Shown piece after piece: positions 45,540 to 52,703 of a DNA stretch of 64,000 nucleotides; position 1 is the stretch's first letter; every line of letters begins with the position of its first letter. Source of the stretch: UBA11346 sp038060575 (GTDB taxonomy: Bacteria > Planctomycetota > UBA11346); the NCBI GenBank assembly GCA_964652775.1, contig CAZZAM010000015.1, forward strand, positions 1 to 64,000, given 5' to 3'. Both the position numbers and the translations under genes were made by a program. The notes under the pieces are model-generated. The model saw nothing but the letters and a program-made list of their open reading frames with translations, did not search any database and was not told the DNA's origin.

Positions 45540-46003
45540 TCGCGAATCCCGCCGATAATGGCCTCAATCGGGATCGGACCCAATTCGACACTATCGCGAC
45601 GATGTCCATCGCTGATCACGTAGACGTACCCGGCCGGTAACCGGAGCGGTCCCAGGTCCAAGTTGCCACGGAACTGGTTCGCCGGTCGCCAGCCGCGCAC
45701 CAGAGCGCCATCCACGAGCAAGTTGCCGGCCTGCCATTCCAACGTTGCACCGGGGTAGGCGACCAAACGGCCAAAGCCGATGACCTCGGCATTTTTCCCC
45801 ACGTGATAGGCGACGATCGATCCGCTGCGCCACGGTGCTTTGGTCAGCCAATAGGTCGAGCCAAGTTCAACTTCGCTGCAGTCGCGATCGTACTCAATAT
45901 CGATCGCGAGATGGTTCAGATAGCCAGGTAGATAGCGCGCGGCAAAACCAAGCCCGATGATCAGGCCTGCGTACCAGATATACGTGCGGAGGACCCACCA
46001 CAT
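45536..46003 (-). CDS. S26 signal-peptidase-like protein, catalytic residues apparently missing
   Basis: 155 residues. An N-terminal membrane helix precedes a LepB-like fold: GSTYWLTKAPWRSGSIVAYHV corresponds to the GDxVLVxKxxxxxGDIVVF strand, FGRLVAYPGATLEWQAGNLLVDG to the KRVIGLPGDxV...YVNG box, and YVYVISDGHRRDSVELGPIPIEAIIGGI to the GDNRxxSxDSRxxGxVP box. The Ser-Met dyad segment and the general-base Lys (here Gly) are not seen. It may be inactive or may use other residues. It leads the three-gene overlapped unit. The alignment is by eye. Confidence 0.7.
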   Translation of the reverse strand: MWWVLRTYIWYAGLIIGLGFAARYLPGYLNHLAIDIEYDRDCSEVELGSTYWLTKAPWRSGSIVAYHVGKNAEVIGFGRLVAYPGATLEWQAGNLLVDGALVRGWRPANQFRGNLDLGPLRLPAGYVYVISDGHRRDSVELGPIPIEAIIGGIRE

Positions 46004-46087
46004 GCGCTGGGCTTACCTCGTCCACGCCCGCTGTCATCAACTTGCCGACCGTCAGACAGCATAGTGGGTGATGGATCGGGAGGGGAA

Positions 46088-46200
46088 GGAATGCTGGAAT
46101 GCTGGAATGCTGGAATGCTGGAATGCTGGAATAGTCGACTCCAAGACAAACGTCCCGTTTCCAAAGCTCGAACATTCCAGCATTCCAGCATTCCAGCATT
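46088..46200. repeat. Inverted tandem repeat of GGAATGCT
   Basis: 5.6 perfect copies of GGAATGCT (46088-46132) face 3.4 copies of ATTCCAGC (46174-46200), giving a stem of at least 26 bp around a ~41-nt loop. It is placed between a divergent S26-like gene and gmk and supplied a spurious N-terminal extension to gmk. Confidence 0.85.
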
Positions 46201-46249
46201 TCTCACGTCTCCCCTCTTGCCCCAAGCCCCGCACCGCCAGCCTGTCGCC

Positions 46250-46846
46250 ATGCAGGACTGGCCCTCTCTTCCACCAAGCGCGCGACTGCTGGTCGTTTCC
46301 GGCCCAAGTGGAGCTGGGAAAAGCACGGTCATTAGCCGAGCTTGCGCCATGGAACCATCGCTAGTGCGCTGTCTGAGCTGTACCACTAGGGCGCCACGGG
46401 GTGATGAACGCAACGGTGAAGACTACTGGTTTCTGAGTCAGGGCGAATTTGATAAGCGCGTCGCTGACGGCGGTTTCCTCGAACACGCCATCGTGTTCGG
46501 CAAAGCCGGTTACGGCACGCCACGCACATTTGTCGAGGAACAACTCGCCGCTGGGCGCAGCGTCATCAAAGATGTCGATGTCCAAGGCGCAGCCCAGATC
46601 CGTACGTCCTTCCCACGCGCTGTGCATGTGTTCCTGGTGCCGCCAACCGAAGCCGAAGTCGAACGCCGTCTGCGTGGTCGCGCCACCGAAGCAGACGCGG
46701 TGGTTCGCCGCCGTTTAGAAGAAGCCGATCGTGAAGTCGCCCGCTGGCGCGACTACGCCTATCTCGTGGTCAATCATGATGTCGAACAGGCGGCGCGCGA
46801 TCTGTTGGCGATCTTGCGCGCCGAAGCACTCAGGATCCCGCGCTAA
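46250..46846 (+). CDS. gmk: Guanylate kinase
   Basis: GMP kinase of 198 residues. P-loop VVSGPSGAGKST (15-26), SCTTRAPRGDERNGEDYWF (GMP-binding), FLEHAIVFGKAGYGTPRTFVEEQLAAGRSVIKDVDVQGAAQI and the RRRLEEADREV lid all match. ATG 46250 is the family-length start. Overlaps the convergent fluoride-channel gene by 17 bp at its 3' end. Confidence 0.95.
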   Translation: MQDWPSLPPSARLLVVSGPSGAGKSTVISRACAMEPSLVRCLSCTTRAPRGDERNGEDYWFLSQGEFDKRVADGGFLEHAIVFGKAGYGTPRTFVEEQLAAGRSVIKDVDVQGAAQIRTSFPRAVHVFLVPPTEAEVERRLRGRATEADAVVRRRLEEADREVARWRDYAYLVVNHDVEQAARDLLAILRAEALRIPR

Positions 46847-47207
46847 ACGTCCGGCCCAGCAACCAACCTGCCCAGCAGGCGAGCACGCACGCGATGACTG
46901 ACGCCGCGACGTAGGCCGCCGCCGCAGCAAAGCGTTGCGTCTGCAGTAACTCGAGGCTTTGCAGACTGAAGGCCGAGAACGTGGTGAACCCACCCAACAT
47001 GCCGGTCACCAGCAGTGACCAGCGCGCCGAGTCACGATCAACCACCAGTGCTGCACAAAGTCCAATGGCGATGCCGCCAAGGACATTGACCGTCAACGTG
47101 CCCCAGGGAAAGCTGGGGCCGGTTCGCGTCTCGATCGCAGCATTGAGCGCCCAACGAGCGACTCCGCCCAGCGCCGATCCCATAGCGACGAGAATCCACA
47201 TCGGCAT
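46830..47207 (-). CDS. crcB: Fluoride ion channel Fluc/CrcB
   Basis: 125-residue, four-helix dual-topology channel that exports fluoride. GSALGGVARWALN, FPWGTLTVNVLGGIAIG and the TTFSAFSLQSLELL helix break with the phenylalanine box match the family closely. No fluoride riboswitch was recognised upstream (47208-47282). Confidence 0.93.
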   Translation of the reverse strand: MPMWILVAMGSALGGVARWALNAAIETRTGPSFPWGTLTVNVLGGIAIGLCAALVVDRDSARWSLLVTGMLGGFTTFSAFSLQSLELLQTQRFAAAAAYVAASVIACVLACWAGWLLGRTFSAGS

Positions 47208-47282
47208 GATGGAATCGTGCAGGCATTCTGCGAAAGGCCAACCTCACCTTGACCTGGAGCCCGGGGCCGCTGAGTATCCGCC

Positions 47283-48629
47283 GTGCGCTTCACCATCCTC
47301 ATCGTTTTGCCTGCCGCAGCGTATGCCGCTCAGTTGGAAGTACTGACCCTGCCCAACTGGAATCGGATTCCGGTTGGTGAGATATCTATGGTTGAAGGTG
47401 GCGCAGTGGTGGCGCGGGTCAAAGGTCCCGCTTCGGTATTTTTGAATCCGGCTGGACTCGGTCGTCTGGATTTCGCCTCGGTCAGCGGCTCGTTCAGTGC
47501 ACTGGAATACAACCGCGTCGGCGCGCGCTCGAATACCCAAGACGCGAAAGCTGATCACGCCTCACTGAAGCCAAACCTCGTCGGTTTTGCCACTGCGTGG
47601 GACGACGAAGATCCCGATGGCGGCGGCTGGGGGTTTGCACTTGCCTCACCCATCTCGTGGTCCTCGGCCCTGCAAGTGGACACCACGTCCAGCACTGGAT
47701 CACGGCACGATGACGGTCGCTCGTCACTCGAAGCCCTAGTCCCAACGTTCGGCTTTGGCATGCCACTCTCCGAATCGGTTGCGTTCGGATGGTCGGTTGA
47801 GGCATGGCTCGTGGAATACCGACTCGACACTGGCTCCTCGGCCCAAGACGGCACCACCCTGTACACCTCGACCTACACGGAAAACGGCCGCCAATTGAGC
47901 CTGTGTCTCACCGGTGGCCTGCAGTGGGAATCAGCGAATTGGAACGCCGGCATTCACGTGCGCTCGCCGGGCATCCTCCTTGCGAGCCAAGGCGAAATCA
48001 GTTCGGCCAGTACAACTGGTGATGGCACCTCGACGACATTAACTTCTGTGCGTGACCACAGCGCCGGATTCCACATGCCCTTGCCCTGGTCTGTGGACCT
48101 TGGACTCGCCTGGCGGCCCAGCTCGCTGCCGCACTTCAAGATCGAAGCCGATCTGTCCATCTATGGTGGCGGATCCACCGTGTCCGTGTTCAGCGCCGCC
48201 ACTGGAACAACCACCACCGTCACTCCTGGCCCAACGGTGACGTCATCACCCTACACGATACCCGAACGAACCTTCGACCCTCGCTTCGTCATCAATCCCA
48301 AGCTCGGCATCGCCTATCAATTGGAAAATCTTTGGCGTGATCGCATCGTCACCCTGCATCTTGGTGGTTACTTTGACCGTTCTCCGGTTGGTTCATCAGA
48401 TCTGTTCACGCGCCTGAACCTGATCGGCGGCACAACCGGCGTGTCGCTCGAGAAGGGACATATGCACCTAACGATCGGTGCCGCCTATATCACGAGTTCG
48501 TCATTGACCGACGCGCTCAAATACGTCACGGCACCCTCGTCTGGCCTACAACCGTCACTGGCTGATCCCGATACCACATTCGCAGTCCGATCGTTTATCC
48601 TCGGCATCGGTTCGTCCTATCGGTTTTAG
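47283..48629 (+). CDS. FadL/OmpP1-like outer membrane beta-barrel protein
   Basis: 448 residues from a GTG. Short signal peptide (1-15). The GPASVFLNPAGLGRLDFASVSGSF segment is the N-terminal NPA motif of FadL-type long-chain fatty-acid/hydrophobic transporters. The rest is alternating amphipathic strands (WGFALASPISWSS, VDLGLAWRPSSLPHFKIEADLSIYG, LGIAYQL) ending in a C-terminal aromatic (SSYRF), as expected of a BAM substrate. It implies a diderm envelope. Substrate unknown. Confidence 0.82.
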   Translation: MRFTILIVLPAAAYAAQLEVLTLPNWNRIPVGEISMVEGGAVVARVKGPASVFLNPAGLGRLDFASVSGSFSALEYNRVGARSNTQDAKADHASLKPNLVGFATAWDDEDPDGGGWGFALASPISWSSALQVDTTSSTGSRHDDGRSSLEALVPTFGFGMPLSESVAFGWSVEAWLVEYRLDTGSSAQDGTTLYTSTYTENGRQLSLCLTGGLQWESANWNAGIHVRSPGILLASQGEISSASTTGDGTSTTLTSVRDHSAGFHMPLPWSVDLGLAWRPSSLPHFKIEADLSIYGGGSTVSVFSAATGTTTTVTPGPTVTSSPYTIPERTFDPRFVINPKLGIAYQLENLWRDRIVTLHLGGYFDRSPVGSSDLFTRLNLIGGTTGVSLEKGHMHLTIGAAYITSSSLTDALKYVTAPSSGLQPSLADPDTTFAVRSFILGIGSSYRF

Positions 48630-48652
48630 TCTAAACTCCGCGTTTCGATGCA

Positions 48653-48766
48653 CAGGAGACGCAGAGCCGCAGAGGTCCGAAGGAGAGAGAAAAGGGAGGG
48701 ATCCCCCTGCTGCTGACGATGTCGCTTCCGCTAAACTCTTCTGGCCTCTGTGCCTCTGCGTCTCCT
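48653..48766. repeat. Inverted repeat of CGCAGAG words before ndk
   Basis: CAGGAGACGCAGAG... (48653-48675, 23 nt) pairs with 48744-48766 at 21 of 23 positions. The centre is ~68 nt. Same word family as 44309-44466. It fills most of the 247-bp spacer 48630-48876; no gene is seen there. Confidence 0.75.
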
Positions 48767-48876
48767 GTTAATTCGAATGCGTTTTCTAGGTTTAGTTCAG
48801 AGCTTCGCCCGGTTGGGTCCTTGCGCTTTGATGAACCTGCGGAAAAGTCCGCCTCCCCACTTCGAACGGAGCGACC

Positions 48877-49332
48877 ATGCCGACCCAGCGCACTCTCATC
48901 CTGCTCAAGCCCGACGCGGTCCAACGCGGCCTCGTCGCCGAAGTGCTCGCGCGCTTCGAGCGCAAAGGCCTGCGCATGATCGGCATGAAGATGCTCGTCC
49001 CCTCCAAGGATCAGGCTGCCGCCCATTATGCCGAACACGCGCAGCGTCCGTTCTTCCCCAACCTCCTCAGCTTCATCACCAGCAGTCCGTTGGTTGCCCT
49101 GTCCCTTGAGGGCGACTCGGCAATCACCGTCTGCCGCACCCTGATCGGACCGACCGACGGTCGCGCTGCACCTCCTGGCACCATCCGTGGCGACTTGGGC
49201 CTGTCGAAATCAAACAATCTGGTGCACGGCTCCGACAGCCCCGAAGCCGCTGAACGCGAACTCAAGATCTGGTTCCCCGAAGGTCTGATCACCTGGCGAC
49301 GCGCCGACACCCTCTGGACTGAAGGCGAGTGA
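48877..49332 (+). CDS. ndk: Nucleoside diphosphate kinase
   Basis: 151 residues. RTLILLKPDAVQRGLVAEVLARFERKGLRMIGMKML, the YAEHAQRPFFPNLLSFITSSPLVALSLEGDSAI region, GPTDGRAAPPGTIRGDLG, and the active-site His in NLVHGSDSPEAAEREL all match. Phosphorylates NDPs with ATP. Followed by a hairpin terminator and tRNA-Gln. Confidence 0.96.
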   Translation: MPTQRTLILLKPDAVQRGLVAEVLARFERKGLRMIGMKMLVPSKDQAAAHYAEHAQRPFFPNLLSFITSSPLVALSLEGDSAITVCRTLIGPTDGRAAPPGTIRGDLGLSKSNNLVHGSDSPEAAERELKIWFPEGLITWRRADTLWTEGE

Positions 49333-49353
49333 TTTCACCCGCACTGAACGGCG

Positions 49354-49378
49354 AGATGTCTGGCCCACCCAGACATCT
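49354..49378 (+). terminator. Terminator of ndk
   Basis: 10-bp perfect stem AGATGTCTGG / CCAGACATCT with a 5-nt loop, 22 bases after the ndk stop, followed by TCGTTAGCTTC. It separates ndk from the tRNA gene. Confidence 0.55.
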
Positions 49379-49400
49379 TCGTTAGCTTCAGTGCGACCAC

Positions 49401-49474
49401 TGCCCGGTGGTGTAACGGTAGCACAGGAGACTTTGAATCTCCTTGTCTGGGTTCGAATCCCGGCCGGGCAACCA
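49401..49474 (+). tRNA. tRNA-Gln (anticodon TTG)
   Basis: Cloverleaf: acceptor TGCCCGG / CCGGGCA, anticodon stem GGAGA / TCTCC with loop CTTTGAA (anticodon TTG at 49433-49435), T-arm GGGTTCGAATCCC-type loop, discriminator A and encoded CCA. The 3' acceptor strand and CCA are also the outer part of a perfect 26-bp inverted repeat. Confidence 0.93.
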
Positions 49475-49522
49475 AGAGAAAAACCTCGGTGACGAACCGA
49501 GGTTTTTCTCTTGGTTGCCCGG
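49464..49522 (+). terminator. Perfect 26-bp hairpin overlapping the tRNA-Gln 3' end
   Basis: 49464-49489 and 49497-49522 are exact reverse complements around a 7-nt loop, TGACGAA. The inner part AACCTCGG / CCGAGGTTTTTCTC acts as a normal terminator with a T5 tract in its right arm. The outer part re-creates the tRNA 5' acceptor strand (TTGCCCGG) downstream, so it could compete with tRNA folding. Confidence 0.8.
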
Positions 49523-49686
49523 ATGGGATTGTGATTGGCCCACCGCGCTCGCTGGCTCGCGCGGTCGCTCGGCGCGACGCCGCGCCCGTGGCCTCGCGTC
49601 CGCTACGCGGATGCCCTCGCGAGGTTCCAATCCCGGCCGGGCAACCAACGACAAAACCCCGGTGACGAACCGGGGTTTTCTGTTGG
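49523..49686 (+). repeat. GC-rich hairpin insert and second copy of tRNA-Gln 3' end plus terminator
   Basis: 49523-49623 is GC-rich with nested palindromes (CCTCGCG...CGCGAGG enclosing TCCGC...GCGGA; GGCGCGACGCCGCGCC). From 49624 the sequence repeats the tRNA T-arm and acceptor end (GTTCCAATCCCGGCCGGGCA plus ACCA) and then a variant of the same hairpin with the same TGACGAA loop, where ACCTCGG/CCGAGGT has become CCCCGG/CCGGGG. The rest of the tRNA is absent. No gene is visible in 49475-49709. Confidence 0.75.
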
Positions 49687-49709
49687 ATCGATATTCTGAG
49701 TGCGGGTCG

Positions 49710-50633
49710 TCAGGCCGATTGAGCGTTGCTCTTACTTATGTTGCCGGTCTTGATTTGCCCGAGCGCCTTGGCGATCGCAGCGATGTGGGCCGGCGTGGTT
49801 CCGCAGCAGCCACCGATGATGTTGGCACCAGCCTTGACGAGGTCCGGAACTTTGGCGGCCATTTGCTCCGGCGTCATGCGGAAGACGGTCTTGCCATCAA
49901 TGACTTCGGGGAGTCCTGCGTTGGCCTTGACCAAAATAGGCAACGTGGTGTTGGCACGATATTCCGCAGTTATTCCCAGCATCTGTTCGATGCCATTGCC
50001 GCAGTTAGTACCCACGACATCGACAACACCAGATGCGGTCAGCGTCTTGGCAGCCAGGGCCGGAGTCACGCCAGTCATGGTACGAAAGCCCTTGGAGGAA
50101 CGCTCGAAGGTCATCGACACAATGACATCCATATCCGCGGACACTGACTTGGCAGCACGCGCCGCGCACAACGCCTCATCAAGAGCGCTCATCGTTTCGA
50201 TATCCACCGCACGGATGCCAGCGTCGTACAATGCCTGGATCTGTTCCTTGAACACCGCCTCCATCTCGGTGGCGGTCATCTCACCGACTGGCTCAAGAAA
50301 CTCGCCAGTTGGCCCAACCGAAGCAACAACCAACGCATGGGGAGCGCCGACTAGACTGTTGCGCGCCCCGGCGCAGTTGAACTCCTGCACCTTGCCGGCG
50401 AATCCAGCCTTCGTGAGCTTGATGCTCGTGCCACCAAACGTGTCACTGAGAATGACGTCGGCACCGGCCTTGGCATAGGCAGTTGCCACCGACTGCACTT
50501 CTTTGGGATGACTGACATTCCACTCTTCGGGGAGATCCGTGCTGGTGAGGCCCATGCCGATCAGCAGGGTTCCCCATGCGCCATCGGCGACGAGCGGTTG
50601 GTGAAGCGCGAGACGTTGCGTGAGAATACCCAT
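49710..50633 (-). CDS. Homocysteine S-methyltransferase (Pfam S-methyl_trans)
   Basis: 307 residues, a zinc-dependent TIM barrel like the N-terminal module of MetH or BHMT. VADGAWGTLLIGMG, ADVILSDTFGGTSIKL, and the zinc ligands in VGTNCGNGIEQM (one Cys) and GGCCGTTPAHI (two Cys) are present. It transfers a methyl group to homocysteine from a donor that cannot be read from the sequence. A methionine-synthase-like role with a separate partner is possible. Monocistronic; about 100 bp from the AraC-type gene upstream. Confidence 0.9.
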   Translation of the reverse strand: MGILTQRLALHQPLVADGAWGTLLIGMGLTSTDLPEEWNVSHPKEVQSVATAYAKAGADVILSDTFGGTSIKLTKAGFAGKVQEFNCAGARNSLVGAPHALVVASVGPTGEFLEPVGEMTATEMEAVFKEQIQALYDAGIRAVDIETMSALDEALCAARAAKSVSADMDVIVSMTFERSSKGFRTMTGVTPALAAKTLTASGVVDVVGTNCGNGIEQMLGITAEYRANTTLPILVKANAGLPEVIDGKTVFRMTPEQMAAKVPDLVKAGANIIGGCCGTTPAHIAAIAKALGQIKTGNISKSNAQSA

Positions 50634-50737
50634 AGTTCTATTCCTTGATCAGCACAGGTGACGTGCGGCCAGTCTGGCTGAAAACGATGACATGCTGGTA
50701 ATCAACGTGCTGCTCTGGTAAAATAGGCCTAATCGCA

Positions 50738-51616
50738 TTACCTAACCACGGTGTCTTCGCTCGCCCGGCTGCGAAATTGTGATGGCCAGCAACCTTCATG
50801 GCGATGGAAGGCACGCGCGAAAGCGAATGGATCGGCATAGCCGATCTGCTCTGCGATGGCGGCATGACCGAGGTCGGTCAAACGCAGCAACTGCCGCGCT
50901 CGCGCCATGCGCTCGGTTGCGATCAACGCACGCACGGAACAACCATGCTGACGGCGAACGAGTCGTCGCAGGGTGGGAGCCGACACACCAACTCGCTTGG
51001 ACATGGACACGACACTCCACGGTGCGCTCAGGTCACCGCGCAACGACGCCAACACCGCCCGCCATTGTTTCAATTGCGGTTGATCAGCAGCGTCGGCACC
51101 GGCCAAGGCCATGAGCCGACGCACTTCGCACATCAGCAGACCGGCGAGCAGCCAAGCCCGATCTTCGGAAGCAAGTCGGTGATCCGGGCGCGGCGGTTGG
51201 GTCGGCTTCGTGGATGGCGCTTGCGTCTCACCACACAACGCATCGGCCGCCTGATCCAACAAGTCAGCACGTAGGCAGGGAATAATGCTCGGCCGCGGGA
51301 CCGACCAAGTCGCTGGATTGAGATACCACCACACCAACTGCCACGTGGACTGGCCCCGCAATTCCTGGCCCATGCCGGCAGGCACGACCCACGCCATGCC
51401 CGCCGTGAGCTGCTGTTCGCCTCCGGTAGCCACCACCGAACCGCTGCCAGCAATACAGACAGCCACCAGATGACGGTCCGACTGGGGGTGGACGATGCTC
51501 CAGCCACGACCATAGCGTCCATATCCTGCCCGTAACACGCCTGACCGGCGCCAACCGGATAATGACGGGAATTCCAGTGGGTAAAATCGTTCAAATGTGG
51601 TGATCGATTGGGACAT
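50738..51616 (-). CDS. AraC-family transcriptional regulator
   Basis: 292 residues. The N-terminal ligand-binding cupin-like domain (HLVAVCIAGSGSVVATGGEQQLTAGMAWVVPAGMGQEL) is followed by a C-terminal double HTH (WSVVSMSKRVGVSAPTLRRLVRRQHGCSVRALIATERMARARQLLRLTDLGHAAIAEQIGYADPFAFARAFHRHEGCWPSQFR). Divergently transcribed from the UroD-like/rhaB/PhyH operon with only 19-55 bp between starts, so it almost surely regulates that operon, presumably in response to the sugar. Confidence 0.93.
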   Translation of the reverse strand: MSQSITTFERFYPLEFPSLSGWRRSGVLRAGYGRYGRGWSIVHPQSDRHLVAVCIAGSGSVVATGGEQQLTAGMAWVVPAGMGQELRGQSTWQLVWWYLNPATWSVPRPSIIPCLRADLLDQAADALCGETQAPSTKPTQPPRPDHRLASEDRAWLLAGLLMCEVRRLMALAGADAADQPQLKQWRAVLASLRGDLSAPWSVVSMSKRVGVSAPTLRRLVRRQHGCSVRALIATERMARARQLLRLTDLGHAAIAEQIGYADPFAFARAFHRHEGCWPSQFRSRASEDTVVR

Positions 51617-51671
51617 GCGACTTACCTAGCCTGCCATGGAAAACACGCTTGGGAATCCCCATCATAGCCGC

Positions 51672-52703
51672 ATGGCCGACTTCCGACGCACCATGATCGA
51701 CGCCCTCCACCATCGTCCGATCGATCATGTACCCTGGTCGATCAAGTTCACGGTCGAGGCCCTGGAGCGCTACCGCGCTCATTGCGGTGCAGCATTTGAC
51801 CCGATCGCCGACACCGGCTGTCATGTCGTCACCGCCCACACCAATCACGGTTGGCAGGCGCTGGGCAACGATCAGTGGCGCGACCATTACGGCGTGGTGT
51901 GGGATAAATCGCGCGACCGCACATTAGGCGTCGTCGTGGACCACCATCTCGCGGCGGGAAATTTTTCCGGCTATACGTTCCCCGATCCCGATGCCTGCCC
52001 GGTCTATGCGGGTGCAGTCGCCAACGCACGCGCATGGCCCGATCGCTTCCGCATGGTGTCGATTGGCTTCGCCCTTTTTGAACGCGCCTGGTCGCTGGTC
52101 GGCATGGAACAACTGATGGTCCTCATGCATGAGGATCCAGCCTTCGTTCATGAACTGCTCGATCGCATCAATGCGTGGAATCTGGCGGTCATTCGCCGGT
52201 CAGCCACATTGGGCATCGACGCGATCCATATCGGCGACGACTGGGGCTCGCAGCACGGACCACTGTTCGGACCACGGCAATGGCGCACCTTCATCGCCCC
52301 GCGACTGAAGGCCATCTGTGATGCCTGCCATCAGAACAATCTGCTGCTGAGCCTCCACTGCTGTGGCAACGTCGAACCGCTGATGGAGGACATCGTCGCT
52401 GCTGGTGTTGACGTCTTCGATCCCTTCCAGCCCGAAGCGATGGATATCCGCAAGCTGCGGCAACGCTTCCGTGGTCGGCTTGCCTTCTGGGGTGGCCTGA
52501 GCGTGCAACGCACACTGCCCCACGGAACGCCAGCCGAGGTCGAAGCCGAAACCCGCGCCTTGATTGCTGAGCTTGGCCCCGGCGGTGGCTACATCCTGGC
52601 TCCAGCGCACAGCATCTCCGGAGACGTTCCACCGGAAAACATCGACGCTTTCTTACGCGTTGCCAACGCACAGATCCTCGCGGAAGCGCGCCCATCAGCA
52701 TGA
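51672..52703 (+). CDS. Uroporphyrinogen-decarboxylase-like protein in sugar operon
   Basis: 343 residues of the UroD/MtaA/CmuA fold. FRRTMIDALHHRPIDHVPW at the start, GDDWGSQHGPLFGPRQWRTFIAPRLKAICDACHQNN and LHCCGNVEPLMEDIVAAGVDVFDPFQPEAMD match the group of UroD-like proteins in Planctomycetes-Lentisphaerae sugar loci, which are not haem enzymes. An alternative start is 51636, but 51672 begins the domain. Its stop overlaps rhaB (ATGA). Possible roles are methyltransfer or demethylation of a sugar; not known. Confidence 0.85.
   Translation: MADFRRTMIDALHHRPIDHVPWSIKFTVEALERYRAHCGAAFDPIADTGCHVVTAHTNHGWQALGNDQWRDHYGVVWDKSRDRTLGVVVDHHLAAGNFSGYTFPDPDACPVYAGAVANARAWPDRFRMVSIGFALFERAWSLVGMEQLMVLMHEDPAFVHELLDRINAWNLAVIRRSATLGIDAIHIGDDWGSQHGPLFGPRQWRTFIAPRLKAICDACHQNNLLLSLHCCGNVEPLMEDIVAAGVDVFDPFQPEAMDIRKLRQRFRGRLAFWGGLSVQRTLPHGTPAEVEAETRALIAELGPGGGYILAPAHSISGDVPPENIDAFLRVANAQILAEARPSA

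Noticed and set aside
46088..46200. CRISPR array
   Set aside because: The GGAATGCT units are tandem without spacers and face an inverted arm. There are no cas genes. The other word repeats are likewise not spacer arrays.
46064..46249. N-terminal extension of guanylate kinase
   Set aside because: The extension translates the GGAATGCT repeat. The family start fits ATG 46250.
47208..47282. Fluoride riboswitch upstream of crcB
   Set aside because: The 75-bp spacer shows none of the conserved pseudoknot segments I would expect, and it also serves the divergent barrel gene.
49475..49709. Integrative element attL/attR at tRNA-Gln
   Set aside because: The tRNA 3' end is duplicated as in att sites, but the enclosed segment is only ~100 bp, with no integrase or remnant. 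It is kept as a duplication/insert observation instead.
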